From NCBI GenBank assembly GCA_009869945.1, contig WIXG01000181.1, positions 1-64,000 of the forward strand: a DNA stretch of 64,000 nt, read 5' to 3'. The notes beneath the pieces were generated by a model. The model worked only from the letters and a program-made list of their open reading frames with translations. It was not told the DNA's origin and made no database searches. How positions within the stretch are numbered: the first letter of the stretch is position 1; each line of letters begins with the position of its first letter. The translations under genes and the position numbers were made by a program. The DNA comes from Mesaphorura yosii (Eukaryota > Arthropoda > Collembola > Poduromorpha > Tullbergiidae). This document shows, piece after piece, positions 1 through 10,978 of this stretch.

Positions 1-129
1 AGTGCTCAAAAACTTGAGAGCAATAAAATTAAACCACGCATGCACTAAAATGATTCTTGAAATCGAGCTTGAACTTGACATGCATACAATATTTCAATAG
101 AATGTATCTTTCCAAGACTTGGACAGCAG

Positions 130-1339
130 AGATTCCAAGTGACCGAAGCCGACAATCCGCACGATATTCAACTTACGTCCGACTCGGTTAATTGGATGAA
201 GGAATCTCTGATTAACATCGCTGTGTCACGTCTGCCTCCACATGCCGCGTGGGTTTGCTGGCTCGACGCTGATATCGAGTTTAAGCAAGACAATTGGATC
301 GATCAGATAATCGCAGAGCTCAGAAAGTACGCCATCGTACAAGTATCTGACAAGGCTGAGTTTTTGGGTCCGCCACCACGAAATAAGGTGCTACGCACGG
401 ACAACTCATTTGGATACTCGGTGATTCATGGCAAGGTGATTGATCAGGCGAGGTATGACGAATGGTACCCGCATCCAGGATACGGATGGGCAACAAGCGC
501 GAACATCTTCAAAAAAAATTGGAGGTCTACCTGACTATGACATCCTGGGCTCAGGCGATTTGCACTTTGCATTCTCATTGGTTGGTCGTGTATCCAATGC
601 ATTGGAACAAGATCTGAATACATCCTTCAGGGAATACATTCTGGGACACTCCTCGTGGTTGTATCAAACAGTGGCTGACATCTGCGCATCTGGGTCGGAC
701 GCAAGACAGCCAGTAGGATACGTGCCAGTAACGCTTCGACATTACTGGAATGGATCAAAGAAGAATCGGCAGTACGTGGGCAGGTGGAAGATTCTCATTG
801 CACACAATTTCAACTACGAGACGGATACTCTCCGGAATAACGTCGGTTTGCTGGAACTTGTTGGGCATTCTGCGCCTGCATTGCAACGGGATATTTTGCA
901 GCATTTTGCAATGAGGAAGGAAGATGCCTCGGAATTCGAAGCTGAAGATAAACGCATCGTGATGGGGCCTCGACCTGACAAGAAGAAAGCGGACCCTGCA
1001 CCGAAACTGCCGAAACCCAAATTGCCTGCTTCGAAAGCCAGAAATCAAAAGCACCAATATCAATTTGGCCGACCACAAGGTCACAGTGCCTTCAGAACTG
1101 GAGGACCTGCGTCCTCCAAGAGTCACGATTATGTGGCAGCTTACACCATGCAACAAGCAATGGGTGCGGCGGCAGGAGGAAATCAGTATCCACATTATCC
1201 AGATTACTCCGAGCTTAATACGGACACGGGCCACGGTCACTATCAGCACGATCACGACCAGCATTACAACCCATCATGTGCCAGTTATGATTATGCACAC
1301 AATTACGGAGGTGCCATAACACGTACTTCAAATTACTGA
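130..1339 (+). CDS. GT-A glycosyltransferase-like protein, 5' partial, with apparent frameshift
   Basis: Coding sequence is open from about 130, after a possible splice acceptor, to a TGA at 1337-1339, so the 5' exons lie left of the window. The N-terminal part carries WLDADIEF, a DxD-type nucleotide-sugar/metal site. Further on come HPGYGWA, ILGSGD and HYWNGSKKNRQY followed by a GRWKIL segment. From memory this order matches a glycosyltransferase-like family of bacteria, algae and giant viruses, so the function is inferred. The tail beyond about 950 is Lys/Pro-rich and then His/Tyr/Asp-rich. The reading frame changes at a run of eight A residues at 511-518: frame 1 ends in a stop at 532-534, while the family motif continues in frame 2. 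With one A fewer the two halves join smoothly. This is either an assembly homopolymer error or a disabled gene. No intron with good splice sites explains it. Confidence 0.6.
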
Positions 1340-2354
1340 TGAGGTCTATATCTGAGATCTGGGACCAATTTTATCTTACGCTTTACTGGAATTATTTTAG
1401 AGGTGCTTTGAACTCGAAGTCAAGTTTGCTTTTTTGTATCCGCCCAAATCTTGTGACAATGTATTTGTAACTATATTTTTGAAATTTATATTGTACATTC
1501 TTAGACTTTAAAAAAATCCATCATCCTTTGAATACAGGAAATTCAGTTTATTCTTACACGATCTTGACTTCATTTGAAAATTGCATACAAGAATTTATTG
1601 CACAAAGAGAAATTCGCGTATAAAGGAGCCAACAGCCAAATTTGCAAAAAGCAAGCAAGCGAAAAGTCGTCGTCGTGATGAGGTACAAAGCTGAGGAAGA
1701 GCTGTAGATCATAAACGCATTGAAGGAGTATCGGTGTCAGAGTGTCTCCATCGCACGTTGACTTCGACGTGACTCGTCCACGCATTCGGCCGTCTGGAGC
1801 CACGACGCGTATGCACTGCACCGAATTCGCGTAAGATTCTAGAAGGCAGGCAAAAGAAGAGAAGACGGCTAGCTCTGCGCACTACAACGCAAGACGAGGC
1901 GAAGTTGGGCATTCGCTCGTCGACTGAGCGAAGGTGTCATGTTCTATCTTTCTACAGCATAGAAGCGCGACAGTCAAGATTAACAGGTGGTATCTGCTAT
2001 CAAAGGTTACTTTTAGTTGAGTATTTTTAGTTTAACAGGTTTAACTCGTTTGACACTGATTCCACACCAGCCTGACGACTGCTTGAAGGTTAATTTTCTA
2101 CTCTTCTGGCCACCTACATCTTCCAGTGCCAGGCTGTGTTATTGGGAAGCCCACCTCATGTTACCTGCCACCGGCGAATGACACCGTGAATTAGAAACTT
2201 TTGGGCACAATAGGGCAATAGGACTACGATTTGTGAGCAGGCACAGGTAAGGCTCCAATCTATAATTAATTTAATTAGCCCAGGCCGTTTGTCCAGGTTA
2301 AAACTCTTTGCACTGCTGGTGTATTCGAATATTGCACAGATTGCCAAGATCAGC
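1340..2354. other. Intergenic region, no gene seen
   Basis: Between the glycosyltransferase stop and the first RING gene I see no conserved coding sequence. The region should contain the 3' UTR of the left gene and the promoter and 5' UTR of the RING gene. Open frames here are short and show no family motif. Confidence 0.5.
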
Positions 2355-3519
2355 ATGGGCTACCCGGTTGAGCTCGTCCTGGCTCCGCATGTGGACGAAG
2401 TCTACAAATGCTACATTTGCAAGGAAATCTTGGAATCTCCAACCACCGTCATCTCTTGTCGGCACACTTTCTGCAAACGCTGCATTTACCAGTTCAGGGA
2501 GTGTCCTTTTGATCAAACTCATATCTTCAGTTCTGAGACTGGGTTCATGTTGAAACCGGCGACTGGGGTCTTCTTAGAAGGTCTCAACTCGCTGAAAATT
2601 AGATGCCTATTCACCAAAGTTGGCTGTTCGCATTATGGAAACGTGGACGCCTTCCGCAAACACCACGACTCTTGTGATTACAATCCCGCCGTCAAAGTCT
2701 CGTGTCCCAGGAACTGTGGTGCTCGAATTGGAATGGACGAAGTTCACGACTGCGTCAAGTATCTTAAGCAACTGTTGGAAAAGAAAGACGAAGAGATTGA
2801 GCTTGGAAAGATGAACGTGCGAGTAATGACGAAGATTGTGCAAGCATACGCTAATGAAAACGACAGTAAGTCAAGCCAGGTTGAAGTGTCAACCTGTGAA
2901 ACCTCTATTGAACTCTGTTTAAACTTGTAGAAGGAGGTACTTCGGCTATACAAGTGGTTAGTGCCAAGATACGCTGGCGGGTGCAGCAGATTTCACAACT
3001 GAAAGACGCTCGAGAGTCGCATTTTGTGATTGTGGGAGGACTGCCTTGGCGTATGAAGATCTATCGTCTTCCAGCATCAAGCTACAGTACTTCATCACTG
3101 GCTTTCTACGTCAAGTGTAAGCGTATTCGTTCATGAGGCATCTCCATAATTAAATCAAGTTAATTGAAAAGAATTCAATTTTATTTCCCCAATGACGAAA
3201 TGCAGTGTACGTTGCAGGCGATGGAACTTCTAATCCACCTGATTGGATGCAGCATGTCACAGCCATTATGAAGATTCTTCCCTCCCGGCCGTCACAAGTT
3301 ATGCCTTTGGCTCGGCCAATCTCACACAACTTTGGCCCAGAAGAGGGGGACTGGGGATACTCAAAATTCGTTGACTGGGACGAACTTATGAACCCTGCCA
3401 ATGGATACGTGGCTGACGACACAGTCACCTTGGAAGTTCGCATCAAAGTACATAGTCCAAATGAGCCCGCCACACCGCCGCCAGTGCCTGTAGAAGAAAT
3501 CTTAATTGAGATTATATAG
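2355..3519 (+). CDS. RING / TRAF-type zinc finger / MATH protein A
   Basis: Three exons: 2355-2865, 2931-3116 and 3206-3519, giving 336 aa. The ATG at 2355 was chosen because all three paralogues here begin MG-x-PVE. A RING finger spans about residues 14-55 (CYIC, CRHTFCKRC, CPFD). An aspartate replaces the last cysteine, as is common in TRAF/NRDP1-type RINGs. A TRAF/SIAH-like zinc-finger segment follows (about 75-135, with CLFTKVGC and CPRNCGA), then a short coiled coil. Exons 2 and 3 encode a MATH domain: WRVQQISQLK, IVGGLPWRM, and near the end DWGYSKFVDWDEL and GYVADDTV. This suggests a cytosolic E3 ubiquitin ligase or TRAF-like adaptor in which MATH binds the substrate or receptor. It is the first of a three-gene tandem array on the same strand, so local duplication is the likely origin. 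Confidence is high for the domains and moderate for the role. Confidence 0.85.
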
Positions 3520-3905
3520 GTAACGAAATATGCATGTGTCTTGCCTTTTGTAAACACAATGTTTCTAGTTTCTGGTAGGCAACTAAGTTAATCAACAATT
3601 TACTGTAAATAAGAACATGTAGAATTTGGTTTGCTGAATAATTAAAGCCCAGAGCCGAGTTGAGGTTTGATCGAATTGATCGACTGAACAAAGGACGACT
3701 GCTCCTCTTCGTCCAGTTCTTGTCCACGTGATTGAGTCGAAACGATATATTGTTCAAATATTCCTATTTACAGAAGAGGAGGAAACAACAGATCGTTTCT
3801 AATGATAATTTTAATTTTAACTTGAATATAATGGGTCTCATAACGTAAATTCGATTTTGCCTGCGTTGTTTAATACTGCCAGTCAAGGTCTGGAAAACAG
3901 GCATA
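3520..3905. promoter_or_regulatory. Spacer between RING genes A and B
   Basis: This is 386 bp holding the 3' UTR of gene A and the promoter and 5' UTR of gene B. It is AT-rich. I see no further coding sequence and no clear TATA box. Confidence 0.35.
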
Positions 3906-5087
3906 ATGGGTTTACCCGTTGAGTGGTTCACGCAAACCCCCATCGACGAGGAGTACATGTGCCCCGTGTGCATGGAGGTAATTCTGACTTAATATTTCTA
4001 TTCATAATTAAATGCAATCATAATTAATAACTGCTGATATAATTAACAGGTCATGGAAAATCCAACAATGATCGAGTCATGCGAGCACATCTTCTGTGCT
4101 GTCTGTATCCAAGAGTGTAGATCAGCAATTGGTCTGTGCCCCATGGACAGGGAACCCGTTGGAGGGCTGCGCCCACCTCATCGGACCTTCGTGAACGCAT
4201 ATAATCGCCTTCAAGTCAAGTGCAAGCACGCTGAGTTTGGATGCACCTTCCAGGGGAACGTGACTAACATTAAAGACCACCACGTCTCCTGTGAGTACGC
4301 TAATCCGGACGTATCGAAGCCATGCTCCAAGAATTGTGGAGCCGAAATAAAGATGAGAGACCTGCCAACCCACGACTGCATCGCCTACCTGAAGACTGCA
4401 CTGTCAACCAAGTCGTTCGAATGCGAATTGATGAAGGAGGAAATTGCTGAATTGTACACTCAAGTACTTGCGCTCGAGTCCATGAGGGCAACGCGTGCGT
4501 CGAAGCAGGATGCAATGCTGGACGAGATCATAAAACTGGAGGAAGGGATGGCCAAGCTCAAAGTGGAGATTGTGATGCAAAAGGATGCTGACACAGCCGG
4601 TCGAGGGGGACCATCAGCCGGTGAGCCTGTCGTCGAGTTTCCGGAAGATGCATTTGAAGACCTGGACTTGGACGCAATAGCAATTCATAAATCGTCTCCC
4701 GTGCACAACGAGGCTGATCAAAGCTTCCAGGTGTTCCAGAAGAAAGAACGGGAGGCGGCCACAAGCTCGGCGGCCAATGCTGCGAAAATTCGGGCGAGAA
4801 GAAGACTGATGAAGGCGGCAGCAAGCGCACCGAGCATTCCTGCATTCCTGGGCTCGCCTCCACCGACTGCTCCAATAGCAATCAATTCTGAAGCAGCAGC
4901 CGCGGCTACAGCACCTCTAGGTCTTGGTCTTGGAGGCCAACCTCAAACACAGCTTGGATTGGGACTAGGACTGGGACTGGGTGGACAGCCGACTTCACCC
5001 GGAGCTTCTGGACACGCCACAGGAGTTAACCTTGGAGGAATTCAAATAACCCACTGGCCCTGGCCTTGGCCTTACACAAATCAATGA
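3906..5087 (+). CDS. RING / TRAF-type zinc finger protein B, MATH domain absent
   Basis: Two exons: 3906-3977 (24 codons, ending in CME) and 4050-5087, giving 369 aa. The intron interrupts the RING, which has CPVC, CEHIFC, CIQEC and CPMD. The zinc-finger region (CTFQGNVTNIKDHH, then CSKNCGAEIKM) and a coiled coil follow, as in the neighbours. Where A and C carry a MATH domain, B has an acidic patch, a basic Ala-rich helix, and then a Leu-Gly repeat around 4918-4992 with two GGQP units. It ends in a Trp-Pro alternation just before the stop. The long single exon 2 is open throughout, so the loss of MATH is not due to a missed splice. It could act as a ligase without the MATH substrate module or as a decoy, which is inference. 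Confidence 0.82.
4918..4995 (+). repeat. Coding tandem repeat (Leu-Gly units)
   Basis: Short GGACTG/GGTCTTG-like units are repeated in tandem and encode alternating Leu and Gly with two GGQP punctuations. It lies within the C-terminal tail of RING protein B and looks like repeat-slippage expansion. Confidence 0.7.
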
Positions 5088-5246
5088 AACCAGAGCCACA
5101 ATTCAATCAACTAGCTCTTCCATAAGACTGTTACATGTTACTGCTTTCTTGTACCGCTTTTAGCTAAAAGTTCTATTTTATTTTAATTAGTGTTCAGAAA
5201 CTCGAATTTACTGTCCCACTGCTTCAATTCGTTACATTTGCATTTT

Positions 5247-5252
5247 AATAAA
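5247..5252 (+). terminator. Polyadenylation signal of RING gene B
   Basis: A canonical AATAAA hexamer lies 160 bp after the stop of gene B, on the same strand. Confidence 0.55.
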
Positions 5253-5616
5253 CTTTGTATTTTATGTCGTGGTCTCTCGTAATTGTAATTATTGATAGCA
5301 ACATCTGGAATATCCTCTGGAACTGATAGGTGATATAATTAACGAGTGAACAAAGGATTTAGCACCTCGCAAATAGGCCTTTAATTTATCCTTACTTTAT
5401 CCTGCCGAAGAGGAGGGAGAAACGAAAATGGACAGTAAAGAAGATGATCGTTTCGTAGTGCGACAGAATGGCTAATTGCTAATGGTTGAGTTTTGTGATG
5501 AATTACTAGAATTTGGAGGAGCAAGAAGTAAATCAGCCAGCGCTCAAGACGATACTGACTGAGCCGACATCAAGATCAAAACCAGGCTTAATATTCATCA
5601 CAAGAGAGAAGACAAA
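5253..5616. promoter_or_regulatory. Spacer between RING genes B and C
   Basis: This is the promoter and 5' UTR region of gene C. I looked here for a relic of the MATH domain that gene B lacks and found none in any frame. Confidence 0.35.
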
Positions 5617-6848
5617 ATGGGATTCCCAGTCGAAGCGTTCACCAGCGCCTTGGACGATGAGTTCATATGCGCTGTTTGTATGGAGGTAATGGAAAAGCCG
5701 TTGATGATCGAGTCATGCGAGCACATTTTCTGTGAGGAGTGCCTGGAAGGCTGCAGGAAGTCGAATGGCAAATGCCCTCTGGATCGCACTTCAATCAGCG
5801 GAGTTCGAGCACCACATCGCTCCTACGTTAACACCATTGGCAGACTCAGGATAAAATGCAAGTTCAGTGATCTCGATTGTTCACATATTGATAATCTGTC
5901 CGACATTCGCAAGCACGAAGAATTGTGCTCACACAAGAAGGCGATCAAGGACGATTCAATCACCTTGGATGGAACTGTAACTCTGAAGAAGATCAAACCC
6001 GATCAGGAACCTGGCGCTGTCCACCCACACTGGCACGAATCACGAGCCGGTGAAACTGGTGCTAGTTACGTATACATCAAGACGCTACTCAATGACAAGT
6101 ACAAGGAGTGTGCGAAGCAGCGAGCCACAATCGCCAGACTCACTTTGGAATTGAAATCAAGGCCCGCTTCAGGTAAAGGGGTGTCAGTAATGGAGTTGGA
6201 TCGACTTAAAACGGACGTCCTTTTCTGGAGACAAGCGTTCGAGACAGCGATGGAAGAATCCATCCCGACAAGTAAGTGGAATGGAATATGGAACGCAACC
6301 GAGCTTGTCTGAGATCTGGCTTAATTTGTTTCTGTTATAATTACGCTTACATGTTATTGGTTGGTAGAGTCGAAGATACTACTTCAGATCAGCAATATTG
6401 CTAACATCCAGGAGGGAGGAATTGTGTCTGACGTGAAGTACGTGCGAGGTTTGCCGTACTGCATTGTTGCGACTCTCACCCCACAGAAAGCACTTGGAGT
6501 GTACTTGCGATGTGAGTAATAACGAATGAAGCCACTACCACAACTACTACGCATGCTGGATTTGATTAAGATATCTTTGTACTTCATTTATCAGGCAACG
6601 GAAAATTTGGAATCCCAGATTGGAGCTGCAGTGTAGTCGCGACGCTTAAGGTTCTTTCTTCTCGGCCAGACGGGGAGTACCGCAGTGGAAACATTTATCA
6701 CACCTTCCACGCAAAGGAGACTGATAAGGGATTCCCCGAGTTCATCGACTGGACAACTCTCACAAATCCTGTCAATGGTTTTAAGATGAATAACTCCGTC
6801 TTTGTCCAAGCTGACCTGCAGGCTGAGAAGCCACGTGGAATGGGGTAG
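5617..6848 (+). CDS. RING / TRAF-type zinc finger / MATH protein C
   Basis: Three exons: 5617-6271, 6368-6511 and 6595-6848, giving 350 aa. The RING (CAVC, CEHIFCEEC, CPLD) is almost the same as in B (both share ESCEHIFC). The zinc-finger part is shorter and degraded: C-x5-C and a DIRKHEELC element are visible, but the second CPxxC knuckle of A and B is replaced by a Lys/Asp-rich stretch. A coiled-coil segment then leads into the MATH domain in exons 2 and 3 (YVRGLPYCI, LGVYLRC, then DKGFPEFIDWTTL and NGFKMNNSVF). The splice phases of the MATH introns are the same as in gene A, which supports descent from a common MATH-containing ancestor with later loss in B. Likely an E3 ligase or adaptor. 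Confidence 0.83.
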
Positions 6849-7114
6849 TATTAGAAGTATCGCAAATCGAAATCAGTCCGTTAGTATCCTCCATAATTTA
6901 TAATTCATCTTTACGATGACCACGAGCTCAAACGCCTCGCTAAAACGCATTAGAATATGTTTTTTTTAATTTAAAGAATTAATTAATACTTCAATCAATT
7001 AGTTTGTCATAATTAATTCAAATGCTAAACTTTTAATTGATAAATAGCAATATTTTAACTCCCTCGTATCTAATTAAGTATCACCGTCAATTGCAAATTG
7101 AATAATTTCGGTGA

Positions 7115-8242
7115 TTAGTCTTCTTCGCCACTGGTTTCACTTCTCAACTGGTCCTCTGTCAAAATATTTTCTCCTGGCCGCAGCCCAGCCATGCGCACAC
7201 TTCTGTTCCACAAACGTTTTCCGAGGTGCTGGTCTTGGGCGAGGCTGGACACTGGAGCGGGTTGACAGTCTACCCAAAACACTCCGCTGACTCCCTCCAC
7301 CTCGTCCGCCACAGCCAGATGAATTGTGGTTTCCGCACAATCCTCCACGTTTTGAAACAGCAAATCCTGCACTGCTCTCCAGAATCGTCTTGTTCTTTCG
7401 CATCTGCTCAGTCCCGCTTCGCAGAGGCTTCCTTTTTCCGAACCCGGATGCAAAGCGTTCACTGTGACGTTGTGTACGCCCGCCGCGTGCAGTCTCCGAT
7501 GAAGTTCACGTGTGAAGAGGATCTTGGCCAGTTTGCACTTTGCGTACACGGCAGAAGGAGCCCATGACTTGTCCGAGTTCAAGTTGTTCACGTCAAGCGC
7601 CCGCACAAAATGGTGGGCTCCAGATGAAACGTTTATTATTCTGGAACCTGGCGTGCGGCTCATCAATCCAAGGAGCAAGTTGGTAGCCAGGAATTGTCCG
7701 AGATAGTTTTCGGCGAAGATGACCTCCAACCCTTCTTCGGTGATGTATCTTGATGCTCTGGCCTCAGGACGCGGTCCAGGATTGTGAATCAAGACGTCAA
7801 TCCGGGACTCTTCCGCCAGGATTTCATTGCAGAATTCTCTCACAGACTGCATGGATGACAAACGCAGGTGCTTCCCTTCGATCTGGACGTTGTGGCTGAC
7901 TCTTTCTTTGATAGCGTCTAGAATCGGAGGTATTACGTCTGATTAAACAGGCGTGTAAACAAATGTTAACATTATTAACATACCGATTGCAGCTCTTTCG
8001 TGATGTGGATGCATGCTCGAGCCCAGAATGACCCTCCCTCCACGAGAAACGAGCTCCTTGACCGTTTCGTGTGGAAGCAAGCCAGGACCGTTACCAGGAG
8101 CAAAATAGTCTCCCGTCACAACCACGACCTTCCCATCGATTCTCTTCTTGCTCGCACCGGTTTCGGGTCTGATTCTGAGTTTCAGAAGGACTTGGAACAG
8201 AAACACGCCCAGTGGGACCAGGAACAAGAAAAAGAAAAACAT
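7115..8242 (-). CDS. Membrane-anchored short-chain dehydrogenase/reductase (retinol-dehydrogenase-like)
   Basis: Two exons on the minus strand, 8242-7984 and 7938-7115, separated by a 45 bp intron; 360 aa. I chose the ATG at 8242 because it starts a hydrophobic anchor (MFFFFLFLVPLGVFLFQVLL) like that of microsomal RDH11-14. An in-frame start at 8407 is possible. After the anchor comes DGKVVVVTGDYFAPGNGPG in place of the usual TG-x3-GIG cofactor motif, then IHNPG for NNAG. INVSSGA and YAKCKLAK supply the catalytic Ser and the Tyr-x3-Lys pair, and NALHPG follows. The catalytic residues are present, but both cofactor-side motifs are unusual, with about four extra residues in the glycine loop. 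It may reduce or oxidise retinoid- or lipid-type carbonyls at the ER, or have lost normal NAD(P) binding. Confidence 0.8.
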
Positions 8243-9161
8243 TCCTAAACCGTAATTACGTACGAAGTCTATTAAATTGATGCTGAATGGGCAATTCGCT
8301 CTCGTGACTGGTAACCGAAAACCACCGGGGACTGGAAACGTCAAACATTGACTGCGACAAGCAAAGTGGCCAACGTCAAAGCAAAGGCAAAACACCAAAC
8401 ACAACACACCGGATAGTTAAGTCAAACGTACACCTGTAATAACACGTAGGATAGGCTTCAGGCGAATTTGCGACTTCTTCATCTCAACTCAAGGTTGCAT
8501 CATTCTGCAATGCGAATTGCATTGGTTTACAAAACAAAAAGTATGACCATCGCGAATATGCAAAAGCAAAATGAATGACTCATTGAATCGTACCATTTTG
8601 CTTTGTTTAATGCATCAAATGAGCTACGAAATTGGATGTACAATGCACAAATATATTCAAAACTATGCAAATAGTAAAATAGATTTAGAATCGAACCAAT
8701 CCCGGCAATTCCATCTTTTCCCGAACCTTCTCTTGACAGCAAGCAGAAATCCCGTGCTGGCCACCCGGCGAAAGCTGCTGCACAAGAATGATTTTGCCCT
8801 AATTGTCATTTTGAGGGCCACTCCATCTTACTTGTACCCAATCAAAAGTTTTCCACTCGTGTATGCCAAGAACCCAATGCACGTAAGCTTTGCATTTCTT
8901 TCCATTCAATTATTCGGAGTTCTAGAGTGGAGAGCATCTTGCTTTTCACTTTCACTCCAGAGTACAAAGCTGCCGCAGAACTGGGGAACTTGGCGGAAGT
9001 GAACTGTGGACTATAGTATTTTTCCAACTACTGCAGGAAAGTACTAATTATCTTCAAGCCTGTATTAGAAACGTAAATTAGAGCTCGAACTCTCGAACAC
9101 AAAATAAATTAGGTTCTTATTCTCATTCAACACTTTCGCACGGGTCCAAACACTTTTCGCA
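8243..9161. other. Intergenic region, no gene seen
   Basis: This is the upstream region of the dehydrogenase gene and the downstream region of the chemoreceptor. The longest plus-strand open frame (8571-9002) shows no motif or biased composition and is not called. Confidence 0.4.
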
Positions 9162-10289
9162 TTAACGTTTGTTAGCTACCAGGAGCTTTGCACTTGCGTA
9201 GAAAAGGAATCCCATGTACGTGAGCTTGGCGGATCTCTCCAAGGTGTACAGTCCACCAACGGTGAATTTCAACGGGCACATTGACCGAACCAACTTTCGC
9301 GCTTGAAGTTGATTAGTCGATGAAGCCGAAGCCTCACGCTGCCCCAATCGTCGTTTAAAGTCCCAAATACGGCGTGCTGACATTTCCCAGAAGCCGGACA
9401 TGACGTTGACCGCGACAATCATGCTCGTGTACACGTAGAAGGCTCCTCCGAAGAATAAGATTGATGTCAGGTTCTCCGCCAGGCTCAATTCGTGGCTCTT
9501 AATTTGCATCCGAATGTACGCCATAAGCTGCACCAAGCCCACCAAGCTCCCAATGCATTTGTATATCGGCACGAGCACCTTGCAGAATTGTCCATAATTA
9601 AAAGAGTTTAGTAATATTGTCAGAGCCCGATACCTGACAGAGTTCGGACTTTTCTGAGCGGGCATGCTGAATTCGCCTTGCACGATGACGTAGTACAGGA
9701 AAATGTACATTTGGACGAAGCCAAAAACGATCAACGTGCATACGCCTTGCAGCAAAGCGGAGGAGGCGAATAACAGCGCAAAGGGCAGGCTTGCTGTGAG
9801 CCTGTACGCGTAATGACCTTCCAGGAGCACGTCCACCAAAAGAAGGAAGGATGTGCTAGCCACGACCAAGTACTGACTGTAAACGAGGTAGCGCTCCCTG
9901 CGCGTGCGCGTGTGGGCGTGGGCAAGGTCAATTTCTGCCAGTGGATAGTAGGCCACAAGTTCATTAAACAGCATCGTCAAATTCTGGTCTGGCCATTTGA
10001 AGGAGACGCAAGCCTCGAGGAATGTGATGCAAGCTAGCCAGCGAATGACGTAAATAACTTCGATGACGCCGAGTGTTTGGAGCACCGGAAGTGAACAAAG
10101 TCTCAATACACCGTGCACGACAGTAAAGAAAGCCAAGAATGTGATGAAAGAGGACTTGACGGACCTGGACAGGGAATAGTTGGGCACCAGCTGCTTTTGT
10201 TGTTTGTCCCACGCTGAGTTTATTATGCCGGTGAAGCAGACGAGCCGAGCGTACGCTTCAACAATACGCAGTTCGATGGGCGAGATCAT
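9162..10289 (-). CDS. Gustatory-type seven-transmembrane chemoreceptor
   Basis: Single exon of 375 aa. The first true ATG in the frame is at 10289 (MISPIELRIVEAYARLVC); the frame is open further upstream only through a TTG. About seven hydrophobic segments are visible, including LLFASSALLQGVCTLIVFGF and ILFFGGAFYVYTSMIVAV. The end has the arrangement of insect gustatory/odorant receptors (7tm_7): a conserved FTVGGLYTLERS block followed by TYMGFLFYAS, a loose version of the TM7 TYhhhhhQF signature in which QF is not kept. These proteins form ligand-gated cation channels in sensory neurons. Lack of introns is consistent with a lineage-specific expanded family. Ligand unknown. Confidence 0.75.
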   Translation of the reverse strand: MISPIELRIVEAYARLVCFTGIINSAWDKQQKQLVPNYSLSRSVKSSFITFLAFFTVVHGVLRLCSLPVLQTLGVIEVIYVIRWLACITFLEACVSFKWPDQNLTMLFNELVAYYPLAEIDLAHAHTRTRRERYLVYSQYLVVASTSFLLLVDVLLEGHYAYRLTASLPFALLFASSALLQGVCTLIVFGFVQMYIFLYYVIVQGEFSMPAQKSPNSVRYRALTILLNSFNYGQFCKVLVPIYKCIGSLVGLVQLMAYIRMQIKSHELSLAENLTSILFFGGAFYVYTSMIVAVNVMSGFWEMSARRIWDFKRRLGQREASASSTNQLQARKLVRSMCPLKFTVGGLYTLERSAKLTYMGFLFYASAKLLVANKR

Positions 10290-10978
10290 TGTGTCACTCA
10301 CCAGCTTCGTCAACTTCAACTTTTCATTCGATAGTGAGATCAAAGAGTAAATTGTACTCCAGCTAGAGTGTCGTCGAGTCTCCGATGCTGTGTGCGCGAA
10401 AATGTGTAATTAGTGAATAAACATTACACCTTATGTGCAATACGTAAAAGGCGAGTTTAAATAAAACGTATAACTAACTAGTGAATAAACACTGGATAGC
10501 CCAGTTGAATTACCACATTTATGATTTACTGCTAATTTATAGCCTCTGTCCGACTTTGCGAGAATGAACGAACTTAAGGTGAATTAGAAAAAAAATTCAT
10601 CGGTCCAACCGTAAGCTTTGCGCAGTTGGAATGAGTTTATTGCTTATGTCTAGGTGCGTATCGCAAATAGGGAGAAATTAGGTGGGAATAATCAACTTCA
10701 AATGTCAGGTTGTGTTTACTAAATCCACTAATACGATATATGATTACCAGTCGAGACTGATAATCATGGGAGCTTTTTGCCTTTATGTTCTGAATTTGAA
10801 AGTGCTCATAAATGATGCTTGATCGCTCAAAAAGGATCAATTTAAATCATGATCAATCGTAATTGCTAAATACTCAAAATGCGATTATACACATTATACT
10901 GACCAATTTTATTGGGCACACGGGTATAAGAATATAAGTATTCCAAATTGGCGAATAATACGAAATCCAGTCGCAGTA
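10290..10978. other. Intergenic region, no gene seen
   Basis: AT-rich spacer upstream of the chemoreceptor, with no conserved coding sequence in either strand. Confidence 0.4.

Noticed and set aside
505-560. A short intron explaining the glycosyltransferase frame change
   Set aside because: No GT-AG pair joins the two frames without deleting conserved motif residues; a one-base change at the A8 run explains it better.
8571-9002. Plus-strand 143-codon frame
   Set aside because: No start context, domain or compositional bias; overlaps the upstream region of the dehydrogenase gene.
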